A stretch of 64,000 nucleotides of DNA from Actinoallomurus bryophytorum. Its GTDB lineage: Bacteria; Actinomycetota; Actinomycetes; Streptosporangiales; Streptosporangiaceae. Below are positions 42,551-51,114 of this stretch, piece by piece (the first letter of the stretch is position 1; each line of letters begins with the position of its first letter). Below the pieces are notes generated by a model that saw only the letters and a program-made list of their open reading frames with translations, was not told the DNA's origin and did no database searches. The position numbers and the translations under genes are program-made. The stretch covers positions 1,550,001 through 1,614,000 of the forward strand of contig NZ_VFOZ01000001.1 in the NCBI RefSeq assembly GCF_006716425.1, written 5' to 3'.

Positions 42551-43715
42551 TCTGGGTGCCCGGGAAATCCATCTCCACCCAGATCTTGTCCAGTCGTGCG
42601 GGCATCGGGGCGACCATCAGGGTCTCCAGCGTCAGATCGCCGGTATCCGCGTAGCGGGTCAGCGAGACGAAGAAGCGGTCACTGAACAGATCCGCCCGCA
42701 GCGACGATCCGACGAACAGCACCTGCTTGCCGACCGGCCCGGCCGGCATATAGGGGGATTGGTCCAGCATCGGTCCCTCGGTCGGCCGGTTCGCGGGGGT
42801 GAAGCCTTCTGCGGAGGCGATCCCGGCCAGTGGGATCGCCATGGGGCCGCGGCCGGCATTGGTGACGAACAGTTTGTCCCCCTCGCCGTCACGGTAGGCG
42901 ACCATGCTGATGGGTTGACCGTTGCCCATGTCACCGATCGTCTTGCCCCTCACCTTCGCGCCGTGCTTCAGCTCTGAGACCGCAATGGTGACCAGCGGGC
43001 TGCAGGCGTAGGCGGCGATGAGTGTGTCCTGGCCGTCAATCGTGGCGAACTGCATGGCCCGGATCGGCGCACGCGTTTCGTATGTGCCGTGGGCGAGGTG
43101 GTAGATCTCCAGCTGGGTCTCGCTGGCGGTCCCGGTGAACGGGTAGGGGATCCGCCGCAGCGTGGAGGAGAACTCTTGGTTCGAGACGCCGGCGACGTAC
43201 ACGTCTCCGGCGTGGAACTTCAGGTCCACGATCGTCATGGATCGTAGCGGCGTGCGCGCCTTCTCCTCGAAGAAGGCCGCCGGTGGCATTGGGAAAGTGC
43301 CGGCCCTCGACTTGAAGGTCTTGCCCTCGTCGGGAACGTCGGACAGCCGGTGCACCGTCACTTTCGACGTTGAGAGGTCGAACGGGCGGACCTCGCCGGT
43401 GAGCGAGACGCTCACGACCGCAGGCTCCAGGCGATCGCCGTTGCGTACGCCGACTGACAGGTATGGCTCGCGCGTCACCGGGTGGACGGCCATCCCGGTG
43501 AACACCAGGCTTTTCGCCGTTACGCCCAGCGTTGCGGCGATCTTCTCGTCGATCGACTCGAAGAGGAAGGGATCCAGCGAGGCGGGCGCCTGACCGGGTT
43601 CGGTCTCGAAGGCGAAGACGGCTCCGAGCTTGTTGTCGCCGAGGAAGAGGACCCCGTCGGGGCTGAAGGTCAGAGCTCCCGCCGATTGCGGGGTGACTTG
43701 ATTGGTCGTGTTCAT
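42528..43715 (-). CDS. Beta-propeller-like protein, unknown function
   Basis: The 395-residue protein looks like a beta propeller. Repeating strands with small loops recur, for example GALTFSPDGVLFLGDNKLGA, KSLVFTGMAVHPVTREPYLS, MTIVDLKFHAGDVYVAGVSN, PISMVAYRDGEGDKLFVTNA and KQVLFVGSSLRADLFSDRFF. No signal peptide or heme/metal motif is seen. It heads a two-gene unit with the beta-rich protein downstream. The gene is followed and preceded by non-coding, more degenerate sequence. Family not recognised. Confidence 0.6.
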   Translation of the reverse strand: MNTTNQVTPQSAGALTFSPDGVLFLGDNKLGAVFAFETEPGQAPASLDPFLFESIDEKIAATLGVTAKSLVFTGMAVHPVTREPYLSVGVRNGDRLEPAVVSVSLTGEVRPFDLSTSKVTVHRLSDVPDEGKTFKSRAGTFPMPPAAFFEEKARTPLRSMTIVDLKFHAGDVYVAGVSNQEFSSTLRRIPYPFTGTASETQLEIYHLAHGTYETRAPIRAMQFATIDGQDTLIAAYACSPLVTIAVSELKHGAKVRGKTIGDMGNGQPISMVAYRDGEGDKLFVTNAGRGPMAIPLAGIASAEGFTPANRPTEGPMLDQSPYMPAGPVGKQVLFVGSSLRADLFSDRFFVSLTRYADTGDLTLETLMVAPMPARLDKIWVEMDFPGTQSAHKLPA

Positions 43716-44244
43716 AATGGTCTCCTCGCCGCTCTGGGCGGCTGTTAGATGGAGTTGGAATGCCCAGCCGAACGGCCATGGATCACGCTGGCTGCTGGGA
43801 GGGCGAGGCAGGCGATGGCGTTGCGGCTGACGCCACCGCCTCGCGCAGGTACGCGATGTGATCGATTGCCGCCTCCAGCGATGCGCGGACCGGCGTACCC
43901 GGCTCCGGAGCAGTCCGCCCTGAACAGCGGCGACTAGAGCCGTGGCGAGACTGTCGTTCTGGTCTGACCGACCTCAAATTGGTTCGGGTAGTAGCTGATC
44001 GACCGGGGCCGGGCTGACGACTGACGCGGACGTTGCGCGTTTGCAGATCGGCGACCCAGGTTCGAGCGGCCTGCGTCCTCGCCGGCCGATCAGATCAGTT
44101 CGCTCTTGCTCCCGGCCGTCTTGCACAGCCTGGCCATCGCCAGCCCGGCCCGCCCGAAAAACCGGCCCGGAGACTCGTTCAGCGGGGAAACGGCTAGCCC
44201 GTCGAGACAGGCCGGCCGGTCTGACCATCGCCCTGAAAGGCGAA
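43716..44244. other. Intergenic stretch, possible gene remnants
   Basis: No intact gene. A short minus-strand frame ending at 43783 (ASLEAAIDHIAYLREAVASA) looks protein-like but has no supported start; it may be a fragment. The rest shows nothing recognisable. Confidence 0.4.
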
Positions 44245-44988
44245 TCAGATGGCCATTCCTCCGTCGACCGCGAGGCTCGCGCCGTGGATGTAAGACGCCT
44301 CATCGGAGGCCAGGAAGACCACGGCAGCGGCAATTTCCCCCGGCGTGCCGACGCGGTCCGCCGGAGTCCCCTTGGAGAAATCGTGGACGGCCTCGCCGAA
44401 CACCCGCTGCGTACCTTCGGTGAGCACCGTGCCGGGGCTGACCTCGTTGACCCGGACACCGCTGGGACCGAACTCGGCCGCCCACGACTTGGTGAGCAGG
44501 CCCACTGCCGCCTTGGAGGAGCCGTAGACCGCCGGACCCACCGCACCCTTTTCCGCGAAAGCGGTCGTGATGTTGATGATGGCGCCGTGCCCGCGCTCGG
44601 CCATTGCCGGAGCCAGCGCCGCGACCAGGAAGTACGGAGCCTTGACGTTGATGTTGTACGTCGCGTCGAAGTCGTCCTCCGTGAGTTGTGCGGTCGGCCC
44701 GAGAATGAAGATGCCCGCGTTGTTGACGAGAATGTCGATCTCACCGGCCAGAGCCACCGCCTCGGCGGCCAGGGCCTTCGCGCTGGTGGCATCGTGCAGG
44801 TCAGCGGCGATGAAGTCGGCCTTACCGCCGGCGGCCCGGATCTCAGCGACGGCATCGTTGCCGCGCTCGACGTCGCGGCCGGTGATCAGGACGCGGGCGC
44901 CGGAGCCGGCCAGCTTGTCGGCGATGCCTCGGCCGATGCCCGAGGTCGATCCGGTGATCAGGGCGGTCTTGCCGGTGAAGTTACTCAC
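44245..44988 (-). CDS. Short-chain dehydrogenase/reductase (SDR)
   Basis: The classical SDR has 247 residues. It has cofactor loop TGSTSGIG, NNAG at the fourth strand, and active-site Tyr-Lys in YGSSKAAVGLL. The catalytic Ser, normally 13 residues before the Tyr, is Thr here (INITTAFAEKG), a conservative change that might still support catalysis. C-terminal ASYIHGASLAVDGGMAI is typical. Start GTG 44988 is supported by GGGAGAG. It diverges from the TetR gene, which likely controls it. The substrate is unknown. Confidence 0.9.
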   Translation of the reverse strand: MSNFTGKTALITGSTSGIGRGIADKLAGSGARVLITGRDVERGNDAVAEIRAAGGKADFIAADLHDATSAKALAAEAVALAGEIDILVNNAGIFILGPTAQLTEDDFDATYNINVKAPYFLVAALAPAMAERGHGAIINITTAFAEKGAVGPAVYGSSKAAVGLLTKSWAAEFGPSGVRVNEVSPGTVLTEGTQRVFGEAVHDFSKGTPADRVGTPGEIAAAVVFLASDEASYIHGASLAVDGGMAI

Positions 44989-45226
44989 GTCAGTGCTCTC
45001 CCGAAGTCGGTGGTCAGACAGCTCGATCTCCCTGGTCAGGGCAGACGACATGTCTGTTACGTGAAACGCGGAGGCAGTCCGGTCCCATGTAGGCCCGGGC
45101 CGTCCTGGCTGTCCTGCTCGCCAGCGCCTCGTTTGTGTAGCTGTCGATACAAAAGTCGATGCCGTTAATGTAGCGCTCACTATCCAACCTTGTCCAGTGG
45201 GGGTGCGGCGGCGATAGGATGGCGCC

Positions 45227-45865
45227 ATGACCACGCCTGACCTGGAGAAGCCCGCCGACGGGTTCCCCTTGTCGCGAAAGCGCAGTCGGGGCCGGCCTCG
45301 GGCGTTCGATCTCGACGAAGCGGTCGATCGCGCCCTCGAGCTGTTCTGGCGGCAGGGCTACACGGCGACGACGGTCGCTGACCTCACCGCCGCGATCGGG
45401 ATCAATCCGCCGAGCCTGTACAAGGCGTTCGGGTCAAAGCAGGAGCTGTTCGAGCGTGTTGTGCGGCGGTACGCCGAGCTGAACGGCCGTGTCGTCCAGG
45501 TGGCACTCGCCTGTCCCGACGTCGAGTCGGTCGTCCGTCAGTTCCTGACCGGTGTCATTGAGAGCGCCACTGAGCCGGACTGCCCCGTGGGGTGCCTCAC
45601 TATCCAGGGCGGCACCGCCTGCCGCGAGGGTGAGCATGAGGTCACCGACCTGTTGGCCGCTCTGCGCCGCGCCACCCAAGATGCGCTGGAGCACCGGTTC
45701 GAACAGCTGAAAGCCGAGGGCGGCCTTCGCGCCGACCAGAGCCCCAGCACTCTCGCCCGCTACGTCGCCACCGTCGGCCAAGGACTCGCCGTGCAGGCCA
45801 GCGCCGGCTCCACCCGGGAGGAACTGATGGCTATCGTCGAACTCTCGGCCAGAACAGTGGCGTAG
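45227..45865 (+). CDS. TetR-family transcriptional regulator
   Basis: The repressor of 212 residues has the N-terminal helix-turn-helix ELFWRQGYTATTVADLTAAIG and INPPSLYKAFGSKQELFE. A ligand domain follows, with the CPVGCLTIQGG motif common in the AcrR/YcdC-like group that regulates divergent SDR genes. It diverges from the SDR gene; TGTA...TACA at about 45129-45144 in the 238-base gap could be half of the operator. Sensor ligand unknown. Confidence 0.9.
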   Translation: MTTPDLEKPADGFPLSRKRSRGRPRAFDLDEAVDRALELFWRQGYTATTVADLTAAIGINPPSLYKAFGSKQELFERVVRRYAELNGRVVQVALACPDVESVVRQFLTGVIESATEPDCPVGCLTIQGGTACREGEHEVTDLLAALRRATQDALEHRFEQLKAEGGLRADQSPSTLARYVATVGQGLAVQASAGSTREELMAIVELSARTVA

Positions 45866-46158
45866 TCATCTGCCCGGAAGCTCAAGCCGCTGACCGGTCA
45901 GAGAGTGGCGGCATGCGACAAATAACAGCGCTCTGGACCCAGCCGCGGCGGTCGGGGCCCCCGCCCGGCCTTGCTGATGTTGGTGTGGACGGCGGGCACC
46001 GTCCCCGTGCAGAGCTCATGTCAGAGTCGGGGGCCGTTCCCATTCGATACGGGAGCCCCCAGGGCGCTAGGCTGTTCGCGGGCCAGCAAGGGCCAGTCAG
46101 AGAACGCGGGCCAGCAGTGGTTAACCTCTCTGGTCGGTCAGATGTCTTCGCAGGTCAA

Positions 46159-46197
46159 GCCCTCGTAGCTCAGGGGATAGAGCAACGGTTTCCTAAA
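46159..46197 (+). pseudogene. 5' half of tRNA-Arg(CCT), truncated after the anticodon loop
   Basis: The sequence GCCCTCG-TA-GCTC-AGGGGATA-GAGC-A-ACGGT-TTCCTAA corresponds to acceptor 5' strand, D arm, and anticodon stem and loop of tRNA-Arg with anticodon CCT. After the loop the expected ACCGT, variable loop, T arm and acceptor 3' strand are missing and unrelated sequence follows (AGCGGATCTTG). A break in the anticodon loop is typical for integrative-element recombination at tRNA genes. Confidence 0.75.
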
Positions 46198-47378
46198 GCG
46201 GATCTTGCTCTCGGCGCCACCCGCCTCACGTAGGCCGTGACCAGCCGAATCGTCTGATGACCAGCACTGACGCCGCTGAAGCCCGAGCGGGCATATGCAG
46301 CCGTGTGCCACCCGAGGTAGCCGCTTGTAGGTGGTCGTGCAATATCCGTGCAATGACCGCAACGCCGATGGCGGCCAGCCTCTCGGGGTGCCTCCGCGAC
46401 AGATGCGCGGCCCGCGAAGCGGCGGCCGTGCGGGGATGAAGGTTAACGTCTACTGCCGCAGGCAGCCCCGGAGCCCGACTAGGGTCGTCCCGGGGATTTC
46501 GGGCGCCTATAAGCTCGCGGGACCGGCGTGCTGTCCGGTGCGGGACTACGCGAAGATGATGCCGAACGGGGGCTTGTCCCCAACGACCGCCAACACATCG
46601 GCGTCGCATTCCACATGTGCCGAGATTTCCTGTCCGTCGTCGGTGTGCCCGTAAAGCTCAGCGTCATCTCAAAGACCAATGGAGCCACGGCAAAGAGTAC
46701 AACGAACAAACATGATGTCCTCCCCAAAGACTGTAGGTGCGGTACCTACCCGGAGACGTTAAGCGACGTTACCAAATAGCACAAATGTTGTGCAGCGCTG
46801 CACAAATGCCGCGCAAGTGGCTTGTGTTTATCGCCGCCATAAAGAGCTTGGCAGGTTGCCTTACGAACCCACGGGCGAACCACCTCCGCGCCGCCAGGAC
46901 GCCATGCATCGCGAGGTGCGTGGCTCGTGGCTGCCGGAAGACGGACTATGTCGCGCTCATCGCATGGACAGTCCAGAGAACTCCGATAAGCCTCACATCG
47001 AGACGTGCGGAGACCTGGCCGCCGTACGGCTGCTCGGCAAGCTTTGTGTGTGGCAGGAGGTTCACGATACCCACGTGATCCGCCACCGAGTGTCCCAACT
47101 TCCCAGAAGCAGGCGGAGCCGCCAGAGCCGACAGTTGCTCCTCCTTCGCTCTACGCGCCCGACTGCCCCCTCGACCTCCGTTCGCTAGCCGATCACCGAG
47201 ATTGGTCCGGCTCGCGAACTCTTGTTCGACCCAGATGGTTAGCGGTAGGGCCGCTCCAGCAATGCGGACATGCCTTCAAAACATTTAATGCGTGATCGAA
47301 ATTCAAGAACACTTCCCCCTGCACGTTTTCTAGCGAAGAACCTGCCCCCTTCATGTAAAGTGTCGCGCTGGTGCCCAT
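46198..47378. other. Accessory stretch without a firmly recognised gene
   Basis: GC content drops in this 1.2 kb. It contains the left copy of a 31-bp direct repeat (46327-46358). A plus-strand frame at 46790-47188 (132 codons) shows some protein-like sequence (MHREVRGSWLPEDGLCRAHR) but no ribosome site or family. A minus-strand piece at 46546-46690 also reads protein-like (DADVLAVVGDKPPFGIIFA) but lacks a start. Both may be remnants. Confidence 0.4.
46327..46358. repeat. Left copy of 31-bp imperfect direct repeat with paired CGTGCAA motif
   Basis: GTAGGTGGTCGTGCAAT followed by ATCCGTGCAATGACC. The last 15 bases are identical to 48660-48674, and the upstream part differs by two substitutions and one inserted base. 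CGTGCAA occurs twice, 11 bases apart. Confidence 0.8.
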
Positions 47379-48620
47379 ATGCGACGCACCCGACGCGGCG
47401 ACACGTGGAAGGCGGCAGAGGTGCCACGAAGAGACCCTCGCCCTACCAGCACTCGAATCGAGGCCATTGATCTTATCAAGTGCGTGCCGCGCGTCCCAGA
47501 AATATCGGAGGATGCTATACGCATAGCATCCGGGATCGCCTGCTATGTGGTCTGCGGGTTGCTTATCTTCTGCACAGTATCCTCTATTGTCTGGCGCATA
47601 ATATTTGTTGTACTTGCCGCCGGCCCCTCCATAGGCATCGTCTACGCAATGAGCGGAGGCGCGACAGCGGAGGCAGCTCATGGTTTTCTACTCATTATCT
47701 TGCGGCGGCGCCTGACCGTGAACAAGGCACCGAGAGGGAAGACCGTACCCGCCAGCAGCGTGGTCGCCCATACGCTGGCTTGTGAAGAAACCGAGCACGC
47801 GAAACATTGCCGGGAACAAGGATCCCCCGGCAATGACCCAACTCTCGACGTCCGATATCACCTAGTGATTGCTACATATAAAATCAATGGCAATAGGCAG
47901 GCGATAGCCTTCGCAGACGGAAGTTCAATCAGCTCACACCCAGAGAAAAAGATCATCACCTCCCAAGTCGATGAGAGGTGGTTGCGCAGCAACGGAGAGG
48001 ACGAGCCGCGGGCAGCGGCGGCCCTCTACGAGCTAATTGACGTACTCTATGACCAAGGTCCCGAGGCAACGATAGAGGCGACCAGAGAGAGGCTAGGCAG
48101 CCATCATCTCGACCGCGATATAGACCGGGCACTAGAGGCCGCAATGTGGTGGCAACTTGCGGAAGAGCAGGCGCCGCACCTGGTAAGCCTCACAGACTCA
48201 GGACGAGACTGGCATCTGGCCTCCGCAGAGGCAGAGGCTCAGCGTATCGCCGAAAGGAAGAGAATGTCACGCCCTTCCCGAAAAGGGTCACGCTCTCAAA
48301 CCTTTAATATCAACGGAGGAATCTTCAGCTACGCCGAAGGGGACATTTCCGGAAACCAACAGAAAGTAGAGTACGTCCAGCTATCCGATGAGCAAGTCCT
48401 CTCTTATATCAAAGATGTGCTTCGCTCATCGGAGATTCCATGGTCAGACCCAGAGCTTGTCGAGGCGAGACGGGTGATGAGCAATGCTGTCGCCGAGCGA
48501 GACCCTCACAAACCCGGCCTCACGCAAGCAATCTCTAAGTTGGCATCTATTTGTGGGGACATAGTTGTTGGAGTATTGGGCAATGGCGCCTACCAACTCC
48601 TCATACAAAACTTCCTATAG
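47379..48620 (+). CDS. Membrane protein with winged-helix-like middle, candidate defence effector
   Basis: I do not recognise this 413-residue protein. Residues about 48-110 are strongly hydrophobic (IACYVVCGLLIFCTVSS, IIFVVLAAGPSIGIVYAM), giving two membrane segments. Residues about 205-290 look like a winged helix (AAALYELIDVLYDQGPEA, then LVSLTDSGRDWHLA). A Gly/Asn-rich stretch follows (TFNINGGIFSYAEGDISGNQ), and the C-terminus ends in a helical module and a hydrophobic tail (ICGDIVVGVLGNGAYQLL). Gly/Asn-rich beta linkers of this kind join parts of several abortive-infection and effector proteins. GC is lower than the chromosome, and the gene lies inside a 31-bp direct repeat pair. The start may be downstream of ATG 47379. 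Confidence 0.55.
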   Translation: MRRTRRGDTWKAAEVPRRDPRPTSTRIEAIDLIKCVPRVPEISEDAIRIASGIACYVVCGLLIFCTVSSIVWRIIFVVLAAGPSIGIVYAMSGGATAEAAHGFLLIILRRRLTVNKAPRGKTVPASSVVAHTLACEETEHAKHCREQGSPGNDPTLDVRYHLVIATYKINGNRQAIAFADGSSISSHPEKKIITSQVDERWLRSNGEDEPRAAAALYELIDVLYDQGPEATIEATRERLGSHHLDRDIDRALEAAMWWQLAEEQAPHLVSLTDSGRDWHLASAEAEAQRIAERKRMSRPSRKGSRSQTFNINGGIFSYAEGDISGNQQKVEYVQLSDEQVLSYIKDVLRSSEIPWSDPELVEARRVMSNAVAERDPHKPGLTQAISKLASICGDIVVGVLGNGAYQLLIQNFL

Positions 48621-48643
48621 CAGGATCCAACCGCCGCTGACAG

Positions 48644-48674
48644 GTAGGTAGTCGCGCAAATCCGTGCAATGACC
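48644..48674. repeat. Right copy of 31-bp imperfect direct repeat
   Basis: GTAGGTAGTCGCGCAA followed by ATCCGTGCAATGACC; it matches 46327-46358 with few changes. It lies just after the membrane-protein gene, so the two copies frame a 2.3-kb cassette. Confidence 0.8.
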
Positions 48675-48759
48675 CATCGTGACGTCTGTCGAGGTCAGTG
48701 GTCAGCCATCGCAGTATCCATCACCAGTGCTCCGCAAGGCGCTTAAACGGCAGCCTGAC

Positions 48760-50580
48760 TCAGGCTCGGGCTCCTACTCGGTAGACCCGCACGCCGTCAC
48801 GGGCTTGCTGTTTACTAAGGGTGGTCATAAGACCCGGATAGTCGCCAGCGGTCGCTTCTTCGATGGCCTGGTCGTCGAGGCGTAGCGATGTCACGCTCTC
48901 CTCGATGAAGTCGACCGGCAGCTCGTAGGCGACGCGGTCGCCGACGCGCAGTACGCCCGACTCCAGGCGCAGCCCAAGCGCGGACACCTTTGGCCAATAT
49001 CCGTCCACGGTGCCGATGAGCTGATAATGCGACGGTGTGGGGCGCAGGCGGCCAGGGGTCACAAACAGGTCGGCGACCTCTTCGTGACGCCAGCCATGAG
49101 CAAGGAAGCCGCGGACCAGACGGAACAGGTCCCAGGTCGTCAGCACAGCGAAGCCCTGCTGTTCGGCGTTGGTAAGTACGTCGGCCTGGAAGACGTTCTG
49201 ATGTTCTCGATCCAGGGCCGGAAGGTGTCGTTGATGGTTGACGATCGCCAAGCCACGGATGTCAGTACGACCCCATTCACGCATCCGAGGGGCGAGATAC
49301 TTGGCGACCTGGAGCGTATTCGCCTCCTTCGGCGTCCCAGTGATCCCCTTGACCTCAACAAGAACAGGAACAGCCGCGTCCATGATCCGGACGTCCTCTC
49401 GAAGCGGGCCGACCTCCCCCGCAGTCTGAGCATCGGCATCAACGTCGCGGACGTCCTTGAAACCCATTGTCCTGAGCGCTTGGATCACTGCCTGTACGAG
49501 GTCATCGCCACTGGCGGTGATCAAGTCGTGCATGAAGCCATACTGGCTACGTTCAGCCTCGATCTGCTCTTCGAGTTCGCGGACGCGGGTCCGGGTGGTT
49601 TCTTCGATCTTGGCTATCTCGTCCTTCAGCGCGCTCACGCGTAGCAGGTCGTACTCGGGTCGGCGCGTCCAACGGGTTCCTTCTGCATGGGGAAACAGAC
49701 GAGGCGTGAGAGCTGGCAGAACGCGGTCAACCAATTCGGTCACCAGATCGGCGCGCCGTTTAATCTTAGGAAAAATAAAGATCCAGCCTTGGCGCTCTTC
49801 TTCTGGATCGGGGCCGATTACGCCGGCGACCGGATCGCCGTATTTACTCGTTGCCAGGGTGGCCCATCGGTTAGTGATCGATGCAGACGGCTTGATCACA
49901 CAATTAAACTCGCCATCGCTAAAGTAGCCTTCGATGGCGAGTTCCCGCGCGACTCCGTTGTCGGCGACGTCCATCTCCCGCCCGATGTCGTTGCTTACAG
50001 ACAGCCAGCGCAGATCCGACAGCAGACTCCAGTTGTCGGTGTTGACCGACTTGCTAGCGTAATCATATAGATGACCGTAAAGGTCGCGCTCGTTTATGAC
50101 GTAGCGCGGATTGAAATACGGGGCGGCGAAGATGATGAAGACGCCGCCATGCTGGTGGATGCGGTCCATCGCGTCCCGCACATACAGCATGGCGCCAGGG
50201 CGCGGGTCGATAACGCCGCTCCCCGCGGATGCCCACATCGACCTGACTCCAGGAACCGGCAGCTCGAACGGCTCGTCTGTGGGCTTCAGAGCCGGTCTAG
50301 CGAGGTCGGCGACGATGATCCCTTGTTCGGTGTAGTCGGGAAGGTCCCAGCTGCTGTACAGCGGAAGGTACGTCGCCTCCTTTGGCACGGCGAGTGGCTG
50401 ACCGAAGGATCCGGACTTGGCGGCATAGCCGCGTCCCTGTAGCGCAGGCGTGACCTCGGGGGCATCGATGACGAGGATCTTTGGCCGCGGATACTTCGGC
50501 TCCGTCCCGGACGGTGACCCCGTGGGGCCGGGCTCGTCCGGTTCTGGCGGGACCATGCGCTGGGGGCGTGCTTTCCGCAT
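48760..50580 (-). CDS. Predicted PD-(D/E)XK-type nuclease fused to an EF-Tu domain-II-like barrel
   Basis: The 606-residue soluble protein has four parts. Residues 33-150 look like an alpha/beta fold (PKILVIDAPEV, QGIIVADLARP, HQHGGVFIIFAAPYF). Residues about 312-350 form a coiled coil. Residues about 352-450 carry a restriction-endonuclease-like core: AVIQALRTMGFKDV, REDVRIM (Asp396), VPVLVEVKGITG (Glu409, Lys411). Residues about 518-602 resemble EF-Tu domain II as found in U32 peptidase-type proteins: QLIGTVDGYWPKVSALGLRL, LRVGDRVAYE, DFIEESVTSLRLDDQAIEEA, GVRVYRV. I know of no described system with this combination. No ATPase or methylase is adjacent. The start ATG 50580 lacks a clear ribosome site. 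Confidence 0.65.
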   Translation of the reverse strand: MRKARPQRMVPPEPDEPGPTGSPSGTEPKYPRPKILVIDAPEVTPALQGRGYAAKSGSFGQPLAVPKEATYLPLYSSWDLPDYTEQGIIVADLARPALKPTDEPFELPVPGVRSMWASAGSGVIDPRPGAMLYVRDAMDRIHQHGGVFIIFAAPYFNPRYVINERDLYGHLYDYASKSVNTDNWSLLSDLRWLSVSNDIGREMDVADNGVARELAIEGYFSDGEFNCVIKPSASITNRWATLATSKYGDPVAGVIGPDPEEERQGWIFIFPKIKRRADLVTELVDRVLPALTPRLFPHAEGTRWTRRPEYDLLRVSALKDEIAKIEETTRTRVRELEEQIEAERSQYGFMHDLITASGDDLVQAVIQALRTMGFKDVRDVDADAQTAGEVGPLREDVRIMDAAVPVLVEVKGITGTPKEANTLQVAKYLAPRMREWGRTDIRGLAIVNHQRHLPALDREHQNVFQADVLTNAEQQGFAVLTTWDLFRLVRGFLAHGWRHEEVADLFVTPGRLRPTPSHYQLIGTVDGYWPKVSALGLRLESGVLRVGDRVAYELPVDFIEESVTSLRLDDQAIEEATAGDYPGLMTTLSKQQARDGVRVYRVGARA

Positions 50581-50734
50581 GTTAAGAAACTAAGCCTTCG
50601 GCGCCCATACCCGGGTGAACACCGCGACACCGGCGGGTCGCGACGGTTTTCGAGGCCTGTACAGGGTCCGATGAGTAAAGCTCGCGGTGGGTTCGCACAG
50701 CGAGGACCGCGAGCCGGGGCCTCGCCATCAAGCA

Positions 50735-50773
50735 GTCGGCTGTCGGCGATGCAATCCACCACCGACAGCCGAC
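50735..50773 (-). terminator. Hairpin after the small membrane-peptide gene
   Basis: GTCGGCTGTCGG and CCGACAGCCGAC form a perfect 12-bp stem with a 15-base loop, just past the stop of the 50782-50979 gene. Confidence 0.75.
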
Positions 50774-50781
50774 GTGGAACG

Positions 50782-50979
50782 TTAGCTCAACTGCTGCAAC
50801 GTCTGCCTGGTCACCAGGCGACGCAACCTGACAGTCGTAGCGATGACCCCAATCAGGCCGGGTACAGCCTGGCAGACAACAGCCGGCATCCGCCTCCGGC
50901 GCAGGACGATCACGATGATGAGGATGATAACCAGCGTGGCGCTGGTTGACCCCTGGACCGATACGTAATTCTCTTGCAT
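50782..50979 (-). CDS. Small single-span membrane protein
   Basis: The protein of 65 residues has a strong ribosome site (AAGGAGGT, 4 bases before ATG 50979) and its own hairpin terminator, so it is probably real. It starts QENYVSVQGSTSATLVIILI with one membrane helix (about residues 13-26), then a basic patch RRRR and a second weakly hydrophobic segment (GLIGVIATTV). Function unknown. It lies between the nuclease-like gene and the AICE integrase end, perhaps as part of the element. Confidence 0.6.
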   Translation of the reverse strand: MQENYVSVQGSTSATLVIILIIVIVLRRRRMPAVVCQAVPGLIGVIATTVRLRRLVTRQTLQQLS

Positions 50980-51114
50980 GTGACCTCCTTGCGAGGGTTG
51001 GTCATGGGCGGCCCATCGCCCTTTGATGGCTGGAGACCTGAAAGCGAAGGGCCGCCCTCTTACGTCCCGCAGTCTCTCGCGGCGACTGACAGCAAATCTG
51101 GCGCGACACGCCGA

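Noticed and set aside
46546-46690. Protein-like minus-strand stretch (VECDADVLAVVGDKPPFGII)
   Set aside because: A stop codon precedes it and no start codon is available; at most a fragment.
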